A stretch of 64,000 nucleotides of DNA from Turritopsis dohrnii (GCA_027922465.2 BQMF02000434.1:124001-188000); one strand, 5' to 3'. Positions 35,810 through 47,988 are shown, counted from the stretch's first letter. The notes: generated by a model not told the origin, from the sequence alone. Numbers and translations are program-made.

Positions 35810-37722
35810 TATATCTATATGCAGAAGAGAAGTAACTTTTATGTAAAAATAGCAATAGTACAGAACTGTTTATCCAGACATAATACATAAAGCATAATAA
35901 ATATTACAAAATGTGAATTGAAAACAAATCGATACCTTTTAACTGTGTTTCTTTGGTGCGGAAGTGACATTGGTTAGCAACTATTAATGAATTTTTGAAA
36001 TGATATACAGTCTGTTCTTCCCAAAATCATCAACACCATGATAAGAACCATGAGTTTCATTTCTTTAACGGTTTACGTGCTGTTTTATTATTAAACTTAC
36101 CTAAACAGTATTTCAATTGTATAAAAATGCAGAAAAAGATAATCATGCTATGAAATGGTTGAAATAAAAAACAAAACAAAAAACAAAAAGTAAATTCAAG
36201 TACGCATTTATCCTAAAAATAATTAATTAAAAACACAAATTCAATGACAGAATTTGTAAAGCTTTTGATTGGAAAGTCTATAAAATCAACCAATGCTATA
36301 TAAGTTAATACGGGTTCAACACTCAACACTGGAGCTAAACTACATAAAGACTTTTAACGTGGGATACACAGCCAAACATCAAAATAATAAAAATAATTGA
36401 AACAATGAAATGCCCTACCAAAGTCATAATTTAATACCGAAAAGATAAAAAGTAACAACAGTAAAACATAATGCGAAACTTATATAGTACCCAGACATAG
36501 TACGTAAACAATTACCATAACACAAAATACTGTGTAATCATCACAAAATATAAGAATCCATCCAGCAATGCAATGCTTCTTATTTGTAGTAGCACAGTTA
36601 GTAGTCATATCACATTGTACAGCAATAATTAATGAATTTCTGAAATACATAATCCATTCTTCTCTTAACTATCCCTCACAACATCATAATGTAACCATGT
36701 GCTTCATTTCTTTAATGGTTATACACTTTTTCTTTTCTGACCTCGAAGAAAAAGATTTCAGTGAAGAGCAGGTACAATCCACACTACTGCAACAACCATA
36801 TTGAAGCAAACAAAGGCAAAAGATATAAATGACAGACAGGCAGAGAGACAAAGCACCAAACATCGTCAATAAAATATACAGGGAAATTTAATAAAAAGCA
36901 GACATGGTTGAGATGAGATAAGATAGCATAACACGTTCTCCATTTCCACAGTGATGAGAACCATTTTTAATTGATCTGTAAATAAAATCTTCTTTGCTAA
37001 CTAATGGCGCGCGTTACCAAAACAAATTTTTACTGCGCTCCCCCTCGTCTTCGTTGCACCATAGTCTTTTGACTATGGATGCTCCATCTCCTCTTCGTTT
37101 TCATCCAGCTTCTACATCCTAAACGATTGAATTACTTTAACTCTTACACTCACACATTAATAAGATATCTTTTCAAAACAAACTTAAAATTAAAACCATT
37201 CGTTACCCGTGTAAATAAACATCATTTTTTCTGAAGCCAATTTTAAACATAAACCATTTCACTACACTGCTTTTACATCGTAAACAAACATTTAAATACA
37301 ATGCATAATAAAATACATCAATACAATTAACTCACTTACGCACGTAGCACACCTGTCCTTCTATTAATCTTAAATACAATAAAAGTAAAAGTTTAACAAT
37401 TAACAGTTTTATAATAACAATATTTTCGCATGTATACAAACCTGTGTTTCTTCGTGAAGTTCACAACGAAGAAATGAAAGCCGTTATAAACGAACTAATT
37501 TTTGGAATTTGTCAGCCAATCAAAACTGCGCATTTTATTAGCCAATGAAATCGATCAGCGGCGGGGTTTCCCCATTTACTAATCGTAAAAAAACGCTCTC
37601 GCCTCTGCGTGGTTTTACGACGAAAAGGGAAAAAATAAGAAGGTTTTGACCGTTGAAAAAAAGTAAATATGTCACTCTCTAAAATAAAAGTGTGACACAC
37701 AGCGCGGATTATTATAATAAGA
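35810..37722 (-). mobile_element. Minus-strand long Helitron-like copy (right fragment, 5' end at 37722)
   Basis: Reverse-oriented long unit. On the minus strand it starts TCTTATTATAATAATCCGCG after an A (comp. of 37723) and continues through the usual interior to 35810, where the array interrupts it; the missing end is 4402-4560. It is more diverged than the array units. The signal-peptide-like frame near 36062 keeps the same N-terminal pattern (M-K-L-M-V-L-I-M-V-L-M-I-L) but ends early. Confidence 0.8.
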
Positions 37723-37872
37723 TTTTATGATTATATCATATTATATTCAGTGACTCGCTGATCAGATAATAACATGTTTGAAAGATTCATTTCCTTAAGA
37801 CTTATTTTGATTTTTTGTTTATAAATCTTGAAATATTTCTTGACAAAACATTAAGGTTAAATTCTAATACAT
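37723..37872. other. Short flank between Helitron locus and MITE
   Basis: Unannotated AT-rich flank of the compound Helitron-like locus. It ends in the TACAT that is duplicated around the next MITE. Confidence 0.4.
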
Positions 37873-38037
37873 CAGTGGCGGATCTAGAGGTATGTCGAAA
37901 TTTGTGTAGGAGAGCATTAACATAATTTGTGAATTCAATTTATATTACCAATGGGATTATTTGAACGCTTTTCTTTTATGGTTAGATGGCTAACACTCTC
38001 CTACACAAATTTCGACATACCTCTAGATCCGCCACTG
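37873..38037. mobile_element. 165 bp MITE with CAGTGGCGGATC ends
   Basis: Terminal inverted repeats of about 45 bp begin CAGTGGCGGATCTAGAGG on both strands. The flanks carry TACAT at 37868-37872 and 38038-38042. The CAGTGGCGGAT end is common to a widespread group of hAT-like short elements; a hAT would normally give 8 bp, so the 5-bp match may be the surviving part or another superfamily. Confidence 0.8.
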
Positions 38038-38262
38038 TACATAATCAAATTTTAACAACTGGTGATTTTTTGCAAACGAAAAAATATAAATTAATGAAGT
38101 GGAAACAAAAAAAAAAGCACATTTAATCACGAATTATTTCATGATAGCAATAGAACGATAAGATGTAATATCGCTATTTAATCAATAACCCTCGACGGCT
38201 TATGTTATGTCAACTGCAAAACGAATCTTATTGAAAATATTAAAGATACGAACACACAAGGA

Positions 38263-39648
38263 ATGGAAGAAAATAAAAAGTACACGTTACACAAAACTCG
38301 CTGGTTCGTACTGGGAGCGTATTGCCTTCACTGCTTGAGTGTTGTTCCTACGGCCACATGTTTCACGGCAGTCTCTAACATTCTTCAATACTATTTCGGT
38401 GTGAAACCTATTGCCATACATATGCTTTCGATTGTATTTGGTGTATGCCTCCTGCTTTTTACTTTACCTGCAGCTTACGTTTTACATAGATATGAACTTG
38501 CTGTCATTCTGAAAGTGTCAGGATTTCTTAACTTGGCTGGTGCTACTATTCGTTTTTTCTCAAACCATGAAGATTATGGATATTTCGTACTTTTACTTGG
38601 AAACATTTTCAGTGCGATGTCTTACACAGCATCTGTCATTCTGAATCCTAAACTTGCACAAAATTGGTTTCCTGCAGATGAAAGGGGAACTGCAATTGGA
38701 ATAGGTGCTGGATTTGATTTGTTTTCTACTGGAATTGGTTTCATTCTTGGAACTCAAACTATTCGGAATAATAAGAATAAAGAGAACATCAAATCCAATT
38801 TACGAACGTTGAATATTATTCTACTGGTAACAGCATGTTTCTCCTTTACTGCTTTGATATTTGTGAAAAGTAAACCTAAAACACCCCCGTCGTCATATGA
38901 ACAGGATGTTATAGAAAATCGAAGTGCAGTGCAACAGTCTGTGGATGATGAAGTTGGAATGCTGCATCAGCTGGACATACATGTTGATGCTACTGAATAC
39001 AAATCTGATTTTGTAGAAACCGTGAAAACATTGCTTAGGCATCGAAATCTTGTAAGGATTGTTCACGTCCTTGCATTTATGGAAGCTATAGAAATTTCAC
39101 ACGAAATGATTCTTAATGATATTTTAGTGCACAAATTCCCAGGAACTGAAAAAAACATAGGGATTGTTGGATTTTTATCAATAGTACTTGGTTTCGTAGC
39201 GAATATTATCACCGGTATAATCATTGACAAAACGAGAGCTTTTAAAACCATCAGCTTTGTTATATTTGGATTGACAATGGTCTTCATGGTTGCTTGGATG
39301 TTGCTGTTAGAATTTTGTCATTCATTCATAATCGTTTCCATACCCTTCTGTATGATGATGATGACAGCAACCAGCTACTTTCCAGTTGGAACTACCTATT
39401 TGATGGAAACGACCTATCCAATAGATTCCGGAGTAAGCAGTATGATTTCGAGTATCGCAGGCAGTTTTTACATAATGATCATTGCTATAATTCTATCAAA
39501 TGTTCTTGTTTACATACAAGTCTTGTATGTCAACGTTATCTGCATTTTTGTCATCTTTATCGCAATCATTCTTACAGCATTCATGGCTCCAATAGAAAAC
39601 GGTTGTGTTAGAGAAGGGAAAAGAAATAATGGACTTCGGAAGGATTAG
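38263..39648 (+). CDS. SLC49/FLVCR-like major facilitator superfamily transporter
   Basis: 461-codon single-exon frame encoding an integral membrane protein with about 12 hydrophobic segments, a central hydrophilic loop (residues ~205-250) and a short basic C-terminus. The conserved N-half signature W-F-P-A-D-E-R-G-T-A-I-G-I-G lies at residues 135-148, preceded by L-G-N-I-F-S-A and P-K-L-A, which is how FLVCR-type (SLC49) transporters read. Relatives move small cations such as choline or, as proposed earlier, haem across cell or mitochondrial membranes; the substrate here is unknown. The frame is intact with GGAATGG around the start. The lack of introns could mean a retrogene or a naturally intronless gene. 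It is the only apparent non-transposon gene in the window. Confidence 0.85.
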   Translation: MEENKKYTLHKTRWFVLGAYCLHCLSVVPTATCFTAVSNILQYYFGVKPIAIHMLSIVFGVCLLLFTLPAAYVLHRYELAVILKVSGFLNLAGATIRFFSNHEDYGYFVLLLGNIFSAMSYTASVILNPKLAQNWFPADERGTAIGIGAGFDLFSTGIGFILGTQTIRNNKNKENIKSNLRTLNIILLVTACFSFTALIFVKSKPKTPPSSYEQDVIENRSAVQQSVDDEVGMLHQLDIHVDATEYKSDFVETVKTLLRHRNLVRIVHVLAFMEAIEISHEMILNDILVHKFPGTEKNIGIVGFLSIVLGFVANIITGIIIDKTRAFKTISFVIFGLTMVFMVAWMLLLEFCHSFIIVSIPFCMMMMTATSYFPVGTTYLMETTYPIDSGVSSMISSIAGSFYIMIIAIILSNVLVYIQVLYVNVICIFVIFIAIILTAFMAPIENGCVREGKRNNGLRKD

Positions 39649-40218
39649 ACTGATGAGTTTTCTTAAACTATGAAATATATCTAATTTAGAAAAGTATTCT
39701 ACAGCTAATATAGTTTTTATACTATTATTATTATTAGGATTTAGCAATAGCCGACAATAATTTTAATAATGTTCAGAGAAGTTGAAACTATAACCGAAGG
39801 AATTTGTAATATTTATCGAGTGGGACTTGGACCCAGGAGCCCTTGTTTCGGTCAGAACGTCCATCTTCAGTCAGGTAACTTGTCAGATCAATCACCCGGC
39901 AAGGGAGAGGTTGTGGGTTCAAGTCCCACTCGATCCGATAACTTTGCGCTGCAATTGGAAAGGTACGTTGTGCGCTGATGTCATTACTTAATATATGTAT
40001 ACAGCACATTGATTTTAGTTTGTAGTTTAGATGTTGAGTATAAAAATCAGCATGAATCCAATAGTTTTCGACAATCGCTACTTCCATTAAAAGCTAATTT
40101 AAAAATATGTGTACGTGTACGCAAGGGGAGAGACATTTGTATCTCTAGCGACTACGTTACTCTTACTAGCCATTTAGGCCGTTCCTGATGACTAGGTTGT
40201 GTCGTGATTTATGTTATA
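39649..40218. other. 3' flank of the transporter gene
   Basis: AT-rich sequence that probably holds the transporter's 3' UTR; no unambiguous polyadenylation signal was identified. It includes the tRNA-like hairpin listed separately. Confidence 0.35.
39815..39934 (+). repeat. tRNA-like hairpin, possible SINE fragment
   Basis: 21-base arms (39815-39835 and 39914-39934) pair with one mismatch and enclose 78 bases. The right arm contains GGGTTCAAGTCCC, a good polymerase III B-box and T-arm. The span is too long for a plain tRNA and no clear A box or anticodon loop is seen, so a tRNA-derived repeat is more likely than a tRNA gene. Confidence 0.35.
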
Positions 40219-41065
40219 CTAGCCGCCAAGGCGGCGTCGCTCGCCGCCCATGTCCACCTGCTCTGTATCACTGTATCAATAAACGTCAAATTTCCTTATA
40301 AACGGCTCGTATAACTTGTGTTCAACCAGAAACAGATTCGAAGTCACAACCTCTGGTAAAACCAATCTTTTATCCGTGTAACAATACACTCAAAACGTAG
40401 AGTGAGAAAACTTCAACTTTTTATTAGCTTTTGTTTTAAAAAAGTTACGCGCTCTAACATGGGTGCTATCAAACAGGGGGAAAATGGTTTCTCTGCTTAA
40501 AAAGTTCACACGGAGGAGAGAAAAAAGGCACGTGCTAAATGAATAAATAGAATAAAAAAACGTTCGATCAGAACGCTTAACAATTAAAAGAAGAAATTAA
40601 TTTATTAAAAGAAAAGCAAAAAAAAAGCATTTTGTTTTGATATGATACTCTTTTTTTACCTTTCGGTTTTTAAACATTTTGATTGCTCAAAAAAAAGTTC
40701 ACCCGTCTCAGACAGTCAGGCAAGAGTTAGTGGCAAACCGAACATATGCTGCCACGTTCTGCCACTGCTGCTTTTTGTCCAAAATGTTTAATCAGTTAGT
40801 TTCTTTGTATTTAGTTGATGTATTGTTTTCAAAGCCAAGTCAACGTGGAATATAAAACTAACAATAATGATAAAAACTAAACGTTATTCCTATTAGTTCA
40901 TCAGCCAAAAAAAGTCACGTTCGATTGGGGTTGCAATATGTATTTGCTTCGAACTCACGTCGCACACAAAAAAATAAATAATTTCGCTCACAACTTAATC
41001 TACCATTTTGCGTCACTTACAAACAAACAAACAAACAGACAGAGAATCGGCTATTAATATATAGA
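40219..41065 (-). mobile_element. 847 bp Helitron-like element of a second family
   Basis: On the minus strand it starts TCTATATATTAATAGCCG after an A and ends GCCGCC-TTG-GCGGC-TAG followed by T, the canonical A|T insertion. Its last bases match the 3' ends at 4402 and 27373, and a CCAATCGAACGTGA stretch resembles the short units, but the rest differs. No ORF of note; non-autonomous. Confidence 0.75.
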
Positions 41066-42152
41066 TGTAGTTTGTTGTTTTTTGCGTTACGTACTTTGTT
41101 GATAAGGGAATTATTGCCGTAATTATTATATATTATTATATTATAGTTGTCATGGTAACGTCATTATGTGTATGTAATTTTGTATAGAATTAGGTGCACT
41201 TTTGCGCTGTAAATTTTCATACGTTGATAATGTCCACAGAGATTGGACGAAATATCCGTAGATAATGTCGTTTCAACTTCTCGTTATTATTTATTGCATT
41301 AAGTTATATGGCCACACAAACATATGTGTACGTTAAAAATAAAAATCACAATCACATGGCGCAAATGGGTCTATATGTATCATTGTATCATTTTATGACA
41401 GTCTAATCCTAATTTTGGAGAACCACTGGGCCTATACTTGGGAGACGTTTTGATCTAAGAAAAAGCAAGTAAAAGATGCATTTATTCAAACAATGCGTCT
41501 CTTTCAGCGAAATCTTTTATTACACATTTTTGTAAAAATTATTATCTGACCCTGAAAGGATATCTAACCACTGGACCTTCAAATCCTTCTCTTTTCTCTC
41601 ATTGGCCGCATACGAAATATTTAAGTGATCTTGCTAACTTTAGAAATGTAAAGTGAAAATAGCTGAGGTCGTCTACTAAAATTTATGTAAACCTGAAACC
41701 CAAAAACAAACATACCCCTCGAATAAACAAAAACATGGTCAAGACAATGTGTAAAAATATAAAAGCTAGGTCAAATCTGTATCATTTAGTTTTTATGTAG
41801 TCATGTATCATAAACAATGCAGATAACAATGCAGAGTTTTCATTCGAGCTCATTTCATCCAATGAGTTGTTTACATGCTTCAACAGGATATAGGAATAGG
41901 ACCAGGATATAGGAATAGGACCAAGGTTAGTAGATTGACTGGCACTCTGCTGTAAGGAGATGGATGCCACAACATGATTGGAAATAACGAGAAAAGGCCT
42001 CAGGAGAAGCTACAACTACTACAGCTAAAAAACAGGCAAATATCAAGTAAAAGAGGGTGGAAATTGTCGGGAAAACGAGTAGGGAAGATTACACATTGAG
42101 AGAGATTCTGAGACACAGAAAAATTGAAAGTTTCCACACCAGCTTCATCTAC
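41066..42152. other. Non-coding stretch
   Basis: AT-rich, no gene recognised. A direct duplication of about 16 bases (AGGATATAGGAATAGG) sits near 41885-41920. Confidence 0.35.
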
Positions 42153-42690
42153 TTATGTTTCTGTTAACCATTCTGAATGATGTACATTGAAATCACCATA
42201 GGCCACATTGCTGGTCGTGGGAATGTCACATAGCTCGTTCAATGCTGTCAGAAATGCATCCAAGAGTAGAGCAAGCCTGGGTAAAACGAGAGCGATAAGG
42301 GAAGTAAGTAAAGGTGGTACAATGCAGGAGAGCAATTTGGAAACGCAAGTAAGAATAAACAGTGGATTCTAGGAATGCAAGCAATAGGAAGAGTGTCTCC
42401 AACATAAACACCAAGACCATGCATGTGTCCAAACAAATAAGAGAAAGATAACCGTCAACATGAAAGTCTGACGAGGATATAGAAGGATCAAGGTTAGTTT
42501 TACATAGTGCAATAAAGTCCGGTGAGAGAGAGTAGCATAGCGAGAGAAGCTGTGATGACTTGGATTTGGAAAATGCTCTATCTTTACTGAAGTTGGAACC
42601 CATAATGCATGAGAAATAAGAAGTGGAAAAGCTTGTCATCCATCCAGAATAATATTCGGTACCCAGAAAAAGAATTCTTAGAACATTCAA
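42153..42690 (-). pseudogene. LINE endonuclease fragment (third LINE family)
   Basis: Read on the minus strand in more than one frame, it gives S-P-D-F-I-A-L-C-x-T-N-L-D-P near the start, H-G-L-G-V-Y-V in the middle, and Y-G-D-F-N-V-H-H-S-E-W-L at the end. These are blocks of an APE-type LINE endonuclease (E-T-N-L, G-V-Y-V, G-D-F-N-x-H). Frameshifts separate them and no reverse transcriptase follows, so it is a dead fragment. Confidence 0.65.
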
Positions 42691-43436
42691 GATCTGGAAG
42701 GACTCAACGCTGTAGCAAATGCAGAGGCCTCAGGAAACGCACTCTTGATAAAAGGCAGGGACATCAATCCCTGCAATACCTGACATTACACCACAACTTG
42801 ATCCGACTTCTCCGTTGGCGCTTTAGATTTTCCTTTTTCCTTTTCTCCTGCAATAAATAGATATTTCCCAAATTTTTGTTTAAACAACATAATTTGACTA
42901 AGCCCACAAGTAACAATGTCTAAAAGACTTCATTATAGCTTTTGACATCCCCTATGCAAAATGAAAATAATAAATAGTAATAAGTACAATAACAGTTTAC
43001 GTGGAAACGAGAGGAAACTTAATACTTAGACATTAGAAACCCATCTCTCCGGGGACGTCAAACCTGGGGTCTATTGAATGAATCCACAAAATCTGTCAAT
43101 TCTGTGAAAGAGTTTAAATCTAATCATGATGAACATGAAATACTTCTTTTCAAGTGTCGTTTTTGTGTTACATATATTCAACATGTAGGTTACATCTGAA
43201 TTTTATTTTATTATTGGTCAGCGCCGCAACGTAGCTGATCTTTCATTTCCGCGTGCTCGTCCATCCGTCAGTCAGTCAGTCAGTCAATCCGTCTGTAAGA
43301 TCGCGCCCGTTATTCCTAACTTTAAATTTTACAGTTCAAAAGCAGAAAGTTTAAAGCACGACGTGGATTTTTGGAAAATATGTCGCTAATGTGTGACGAA
43401 GTAAATATATTACAATGCAAAAAGATATATAAATGA
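42691..43436. other. Non-coding stretch with a TCAG microsatellite
   Basis: No gene seen. A (GTCA)n run lies at about 43266-43286. Confidence 0.4.
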
Positions 43437-44030
43437 CAAGAGGCCCCAAGGCCTGAAAATCAGCGCTTTCAGGAAAGTTGAACAGTGATAGACTGTTAAG
43501 CAAAATTGAAAATCTTTTTGCTCACCAGGAAGCTCAAAATAGGAATTTTTGAGATACAACTGGTGTGACAGTGAATAAGAAACCCCAGTTCAAATCTGAA
43601 ACAGATATTGAGTTCATAAAGCAATATAACATTGTAGTAAAATTTAATTCAAAACAATCATAGATATTAAATATGCAACACATTCACTCAAATACTTATG
43701 AATGCACCACTAATGTCTACACATAAAACTAATTATATAAACAACAGGACATGAGGCCTAAAAGTTAGTGATTTCAGCAAAGTTGAAAAATGTTGGACTG
43801 TGAAGCAAAATTGAAAAACAATTTTGCAGCAGGAAGGTCAAAATATTGGCAGTGATTCAGAGCGGTCCATAACACATTCCAGTTAAAAAAGCAGACAGGT
43901 ACCCTCCCAAAATTGAGTGCATATACCAGCATCATTACAACAAAACATAATTCAATAAAATCTTTGTCAAAAAAATTAAAGATGCGAAGCATTCACTCAA
44001 ATATTTGTTAATGCCTTATTTGTACATACC
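43437..44030. repeat. Diverged tandem repeat, two copies of ~300 bp
   Basis: The stretch starting GAGGCCCCAAGGCCTGAAAA and the one starting GAGGCCTAAAAGTTAGTG (about 43750) match along most of their length (AAAGTTGAA, GACTGT-AAGCAAAATTGAAAA, CATTCACTCAAATA). Substitutions and small indels are frequent, so the duplication is old. No coding potential. Confidence 0.6.
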
Positions 44031-46728
44031 TGAATATGTAAAATTAATTTTATTAATTAATTTTTTAATTTTCTTTTTATAAAAAAGACCTTCATGTATG
44101 GATTTCTCTAAACTAACCTATAGGAGATCTTTTCCAAACAAACTATGATTTTTTCTGAATTGAAAGTGAATACAAATCTGATTTCGATTAAAAGAAGCTT
44201 GTATTAAAGTCAAAATAACTTACTAAGTCTTTAGAAAAGCTGCTCTTGAGTATACTTCAAAAGATTTAATGCAGACCTTGTGTTTTATGATCACAAAAAG
44301 TTCAAAAGTAAACCTCTCCCTATGCAGATGAATTCATAAAAGAAATGACTATACAGTGTGTTTCAAAAAATTGGCAACAAAAATTTTCATCGCATTTTTA
44401 AAGAAAATATCCACTAAATTTTTATAAATTTTATATCAACGGGATCCTTAGTTTTTGGTCTTTCTTGTGATGTAATTTTTGTAGGAAATGGAAAAGTAAA
44501 ACAAGAGAAAATCGAAAAATAAGTATGGAAAAACTCATAGATTTCTTAACAAAATTCTCATTCTTCATAGAAAATAAAAAACTAAGCAAAACAACTGCTG
44601 ATTATTTGAGATTAAGAAAATAAGAGATTGCTGGCCAAGCAGAAACACAGAGTAAAAAATAAAAGATTATACGAAACATGAGTGACTAGATAAGACTATG
44701 GAAAGAAATAAAAAATAGACTTATATAATGATTTCATATTATTATATTTGTTCATTAAAATATTGAATAAATAGACATTCCGGATTTCAAGTGATAATTA
44801 GGGTTTATAAACATTATGCATCCATTGCTTGATAATAAGTGCATTACAACCAACACAGAATATTGTTGATTAATTCAATTTTGAGTATGATGTAATGAAT
44901 GCGTAGGTAATGCATCATAATGTATAAAGATAGTTCCCTTGGCTTGGAAGTAGCAGAGCTCTCATATCTCCTGACCAATATAATAAGACAAAACACAAAA
45001 TCAACCCTAAGTAGCTAGCAAGGAAACACAGCAGTATATAATCACAGTATCAATTATAACGATCATAATATTGAGAATTGCATTGCTTCTCTGATACGCA
45101 GTCTTAATCCGTGTTTCCAGAAACGTAAACTCCTCTTTATTTTATGGAGGCCGCACTCACCCTGATAAATAAGTTGTAATTTTGAATCAATAAACAACTC
45201 TGAATTAAGCCACGATCAACAAATAGCCTCTACTCCAGCCTTAAAACTAAGACTTGTGTTTTTAGTGGTATCAGCCTACAACTGGGGACAAAAATTTATG
45301 GACTTACGGACGAACACAGATGCTGATGAAAGATCAGCTGCTGCTGCGCTGACCAAATAGTACATCTTTGTACTTTGTTAAATGAATCAAGAATTCTGAG
45401 GGTAATGATATGATGAAGTATTAACTAAGAATAAGTAGTAGTTCAAAAGTTACACACATCAACAGTACACTCTACTATTACATCATAATTATGCATTGCA
45501 TAATTTGATGTTTTTAAATTGAAATATCAGCGAAAGGATAAGAAATTTTCAAAAACTATAAAAAGACTTGTTAATCAACTTTTAGAGCTCCATCAATCCC
45601 AAAAAATAATTTTTCATCACAGGACCCTCTAAACGTGGGGGCGAAACGCTGCTGAAACTTATCAACAAGAACCAAGAAGTAGATTATTTTTTTTCTGACA
45701 GTCGAATTAGGTTTAACAGATAATATAATAACAATATAATCTTATATTGAAGTGTATTGAATCAAGACATTAACAGTCATGTATCCTAATTGGATAGGAG
45801 GAAGAAAAAGTCAGGGAAGTTGTTGCAAGATTACATCTCTTGTCACTCAATATATATGTTTCTTTTTCTCCAAAACAGTATGTGTATTTAAAGATAGGAT
45901 GCTAGCTTACATACCATACCTTAAGGGAAGACTAGGTGATTCTTGCTGAATTATTCTATTTTATTGTGTTCACTTTAATTTTGTAGCTTGAAATTTTAAA
46001 TGAATGAAAAGTTATTATTATTTAAAAGGCCACTAGCCAGGAGACCCATCTACTCTTAGCCTGCTTACTCAACGAGCTGCATGTAGCTGAGTCTCCTATC
46101 TAAAAGACCATAAGTTACAACCTTCTTTCTAAAACATGTTTCGACATTTCTGTTGTCATCATTAGTATTAAATTACAAGCTGAATCATTGACGAGTACCG
46201 TATATGTATAGTATATACAAGAAGTTAGTAACAGCCTTATTCCATGTTAATTTCATGTTAAGATACAAAGGTTGAATATTAATTAATTAGACAAAGTGTT
46301 ATAAAATACGTACGGTAAATGTATATAAACATAATTACAGTAGCAATAACACACATCAGCACGTAAAAAGACCAGACCAGAAAAAACAACAATAAAACAA
46401 AAACACAAGCAAAAACAGTTACTACTACCTTGTTCGTACTTATTAATGCTGGCGAATTTCTTGCAGCACTATTAGTTAAGGGAGTTATTATTGCAATTTT
46501 GCCAATAAATCGCAAAAATTTGCTCCACCATTAATGAGGAAAGGAATTTTATTTTTTCAAACTTGTCGTACAAGTTTCTCCAACAAATTCCAAGATGTTT
46601 GGCAAATTTGCAAAAATAAATCCCGCAAATAACGATGTTTTTGAGGTTCAATTCACAGAAATTTGTCCCGTAATGAATTCTCCCACAAACAATTAATATG
46701 AATAAGGTAACATATTTTACTTGCATAT
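44031..46728. other. Non-coding stretch
   Basis: AT-rich, stops in all frames. A TGGTATCAGC stretch near 45266 recalls the primer-binding site of some LTR retrotransposons, but no paired LTR, gag or pol follows. Nothing else recognised. Confidence 0.35.
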
Positions 46729-47244
46729 ATACCGTATTTCCTCTAATGAACACCGCCCTCTGATAAACGCCGCCCTCCAAACGCAGCACTTATAGCTTAA
46801 CATTTGTAATAAATGCCACCCTCTAATAAACGCAGCCTTCTAATAAACGCCGAATCTTTAAAAGAGGCGTTTATTAGAAAACAGACTAAACAAGAATTAG
46901 TCTAAACAGTTCAATAGTTTTATTTGTTTTCTGCCAAAAAATTCTTCCACGTTTGCATGAATATTTATTGCTATAATAGTTTCAACTCAGAAGAGAACGG
47001 CGTCAGTAATATTGCTCTTCTTTGACATTTTTGTGAACAAATCGTTTATGTAAAACAGTTTCACGCAATCTTTTCTAACCTTTTTTAGGATAAGAGGACA
47101 TTGTTGTTTAAGTTTGCTTTTATCTCATTTTTCATTTTGTAGTAAACACCGCCCTCTAATGAATGTCGGCCTCCATTAAACACCGCATGCAAAACCTGGC
47201 ATTTGTAATAAATGCTGCGGCGTTTATTAGAGGAAATACGGTAT
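46729..47244. mobile_element. 516 bp inverted-repeat element with ATACCGTATTTCCTC ends
   Basis: Begins ATACCGTATTTCCTCTAAT and ends with its complement. Inside are repeated variants of AATAAACGCCGCCCTC in both orientations near both ends. No target duplication longer than an AT is certain. A non-autonomous DNA element; superfamily not assigned. Confidence 0.7.
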
Positions 47245-47842
47245 TTGAATCAGGATTAATTCAACCTATATTCAAACCTTACTTTAATTTTAGTTGCCAT
47301 TTTGTTAGGTTCCAGTAGTCCTTAAAATATTGATATTTTCATTATTGGTATGGAAACAATCCTCTTTGAAGGAGTGTCCACCTACAAATTTCTTCCCCAT
47401 CTAGAAGTTTCTCTTAGCAAGACAAGTTGCTTAATTCTGCCTTGTGGAATTTTATTTGAGGGATCATTTGCATACTGTGAAAACTTTCATGTGATATGCT
47501 GGAATTGTTTGTATACGCATGGATGCCTGTGTCCAAAATCTTCTAACTGTGTGTAGTGAACTTGCTACCAGAGATACTTAAATTGTCGGTCTTTTGTTGG
47601 TAAAGTGGATTAACTCGTTCAGGCAGCAATGATGTCTGATGACCAGCGATGACCAACGATGATCAGCAATCTTCCAAATTCTGAATGCGAAAAGATTCTG
47701 GTCAATGACCAGATAGCCGAAATGACTTTTAGTTTGATTGAAAGTATGGGACGTGCAGTGTTTTAATTTGGAACAGTCGGATTTGATTTGCGTATTTAGG
47801 AAAATTGACGTCAAAAGCACATATTTAGTCGTTGTCAGTTTC
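47245..47842. other. Flank between MITE and LINE 3' end
   Basis: Contains a cluster of GATGACCAGCGATGACC-like short repeats near 47630-47665. No gene recognised. Confidence 0.35.
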
Positions 47843-47988
47843 TATATTATTATTATTATTATTATTCAAGAAATTACAATTCGCAGGCAGATCAGGTGCC
47901 TCTGTGAATTGCTCATAAATCGAGGAACTTCATTGGAATGTCCTTCCATGCGTCGTCCAATTTTGACTTGAAATCGTTTATGTCACGT
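47843..47988 (-). pseudogene. 3' end of a split LINE: last ORF codons, 3' UTR and (AAT)n tail
   Basis: On the minus strand the sequence next to the transposon continues the reverse transcriptase frame broken at 61046 with R-D-I-N-D-F-K-S-K-L-D-D-A-W, ending at the stop at 47915-47913. A short 3' UTR and an (AAT)n tail at 47845-47866 follow. The frame is exactly restored if one GT of the target duplication is counted once. Confidence 0.85.

Noticed and set aside
45120..45360. LTR and primer-binding site of an LTR retrotransposon (TGGTATCAGC near 45266)
   Set aside because: No matching second LTR, polypurine tract, gag or pol could be found; the motif is short.
46472..46789. 105-codon minus-strand frame
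   Set aside because: Runs across the boundary of the 516 bp inverted-repeat element, so it is a chance fusion.
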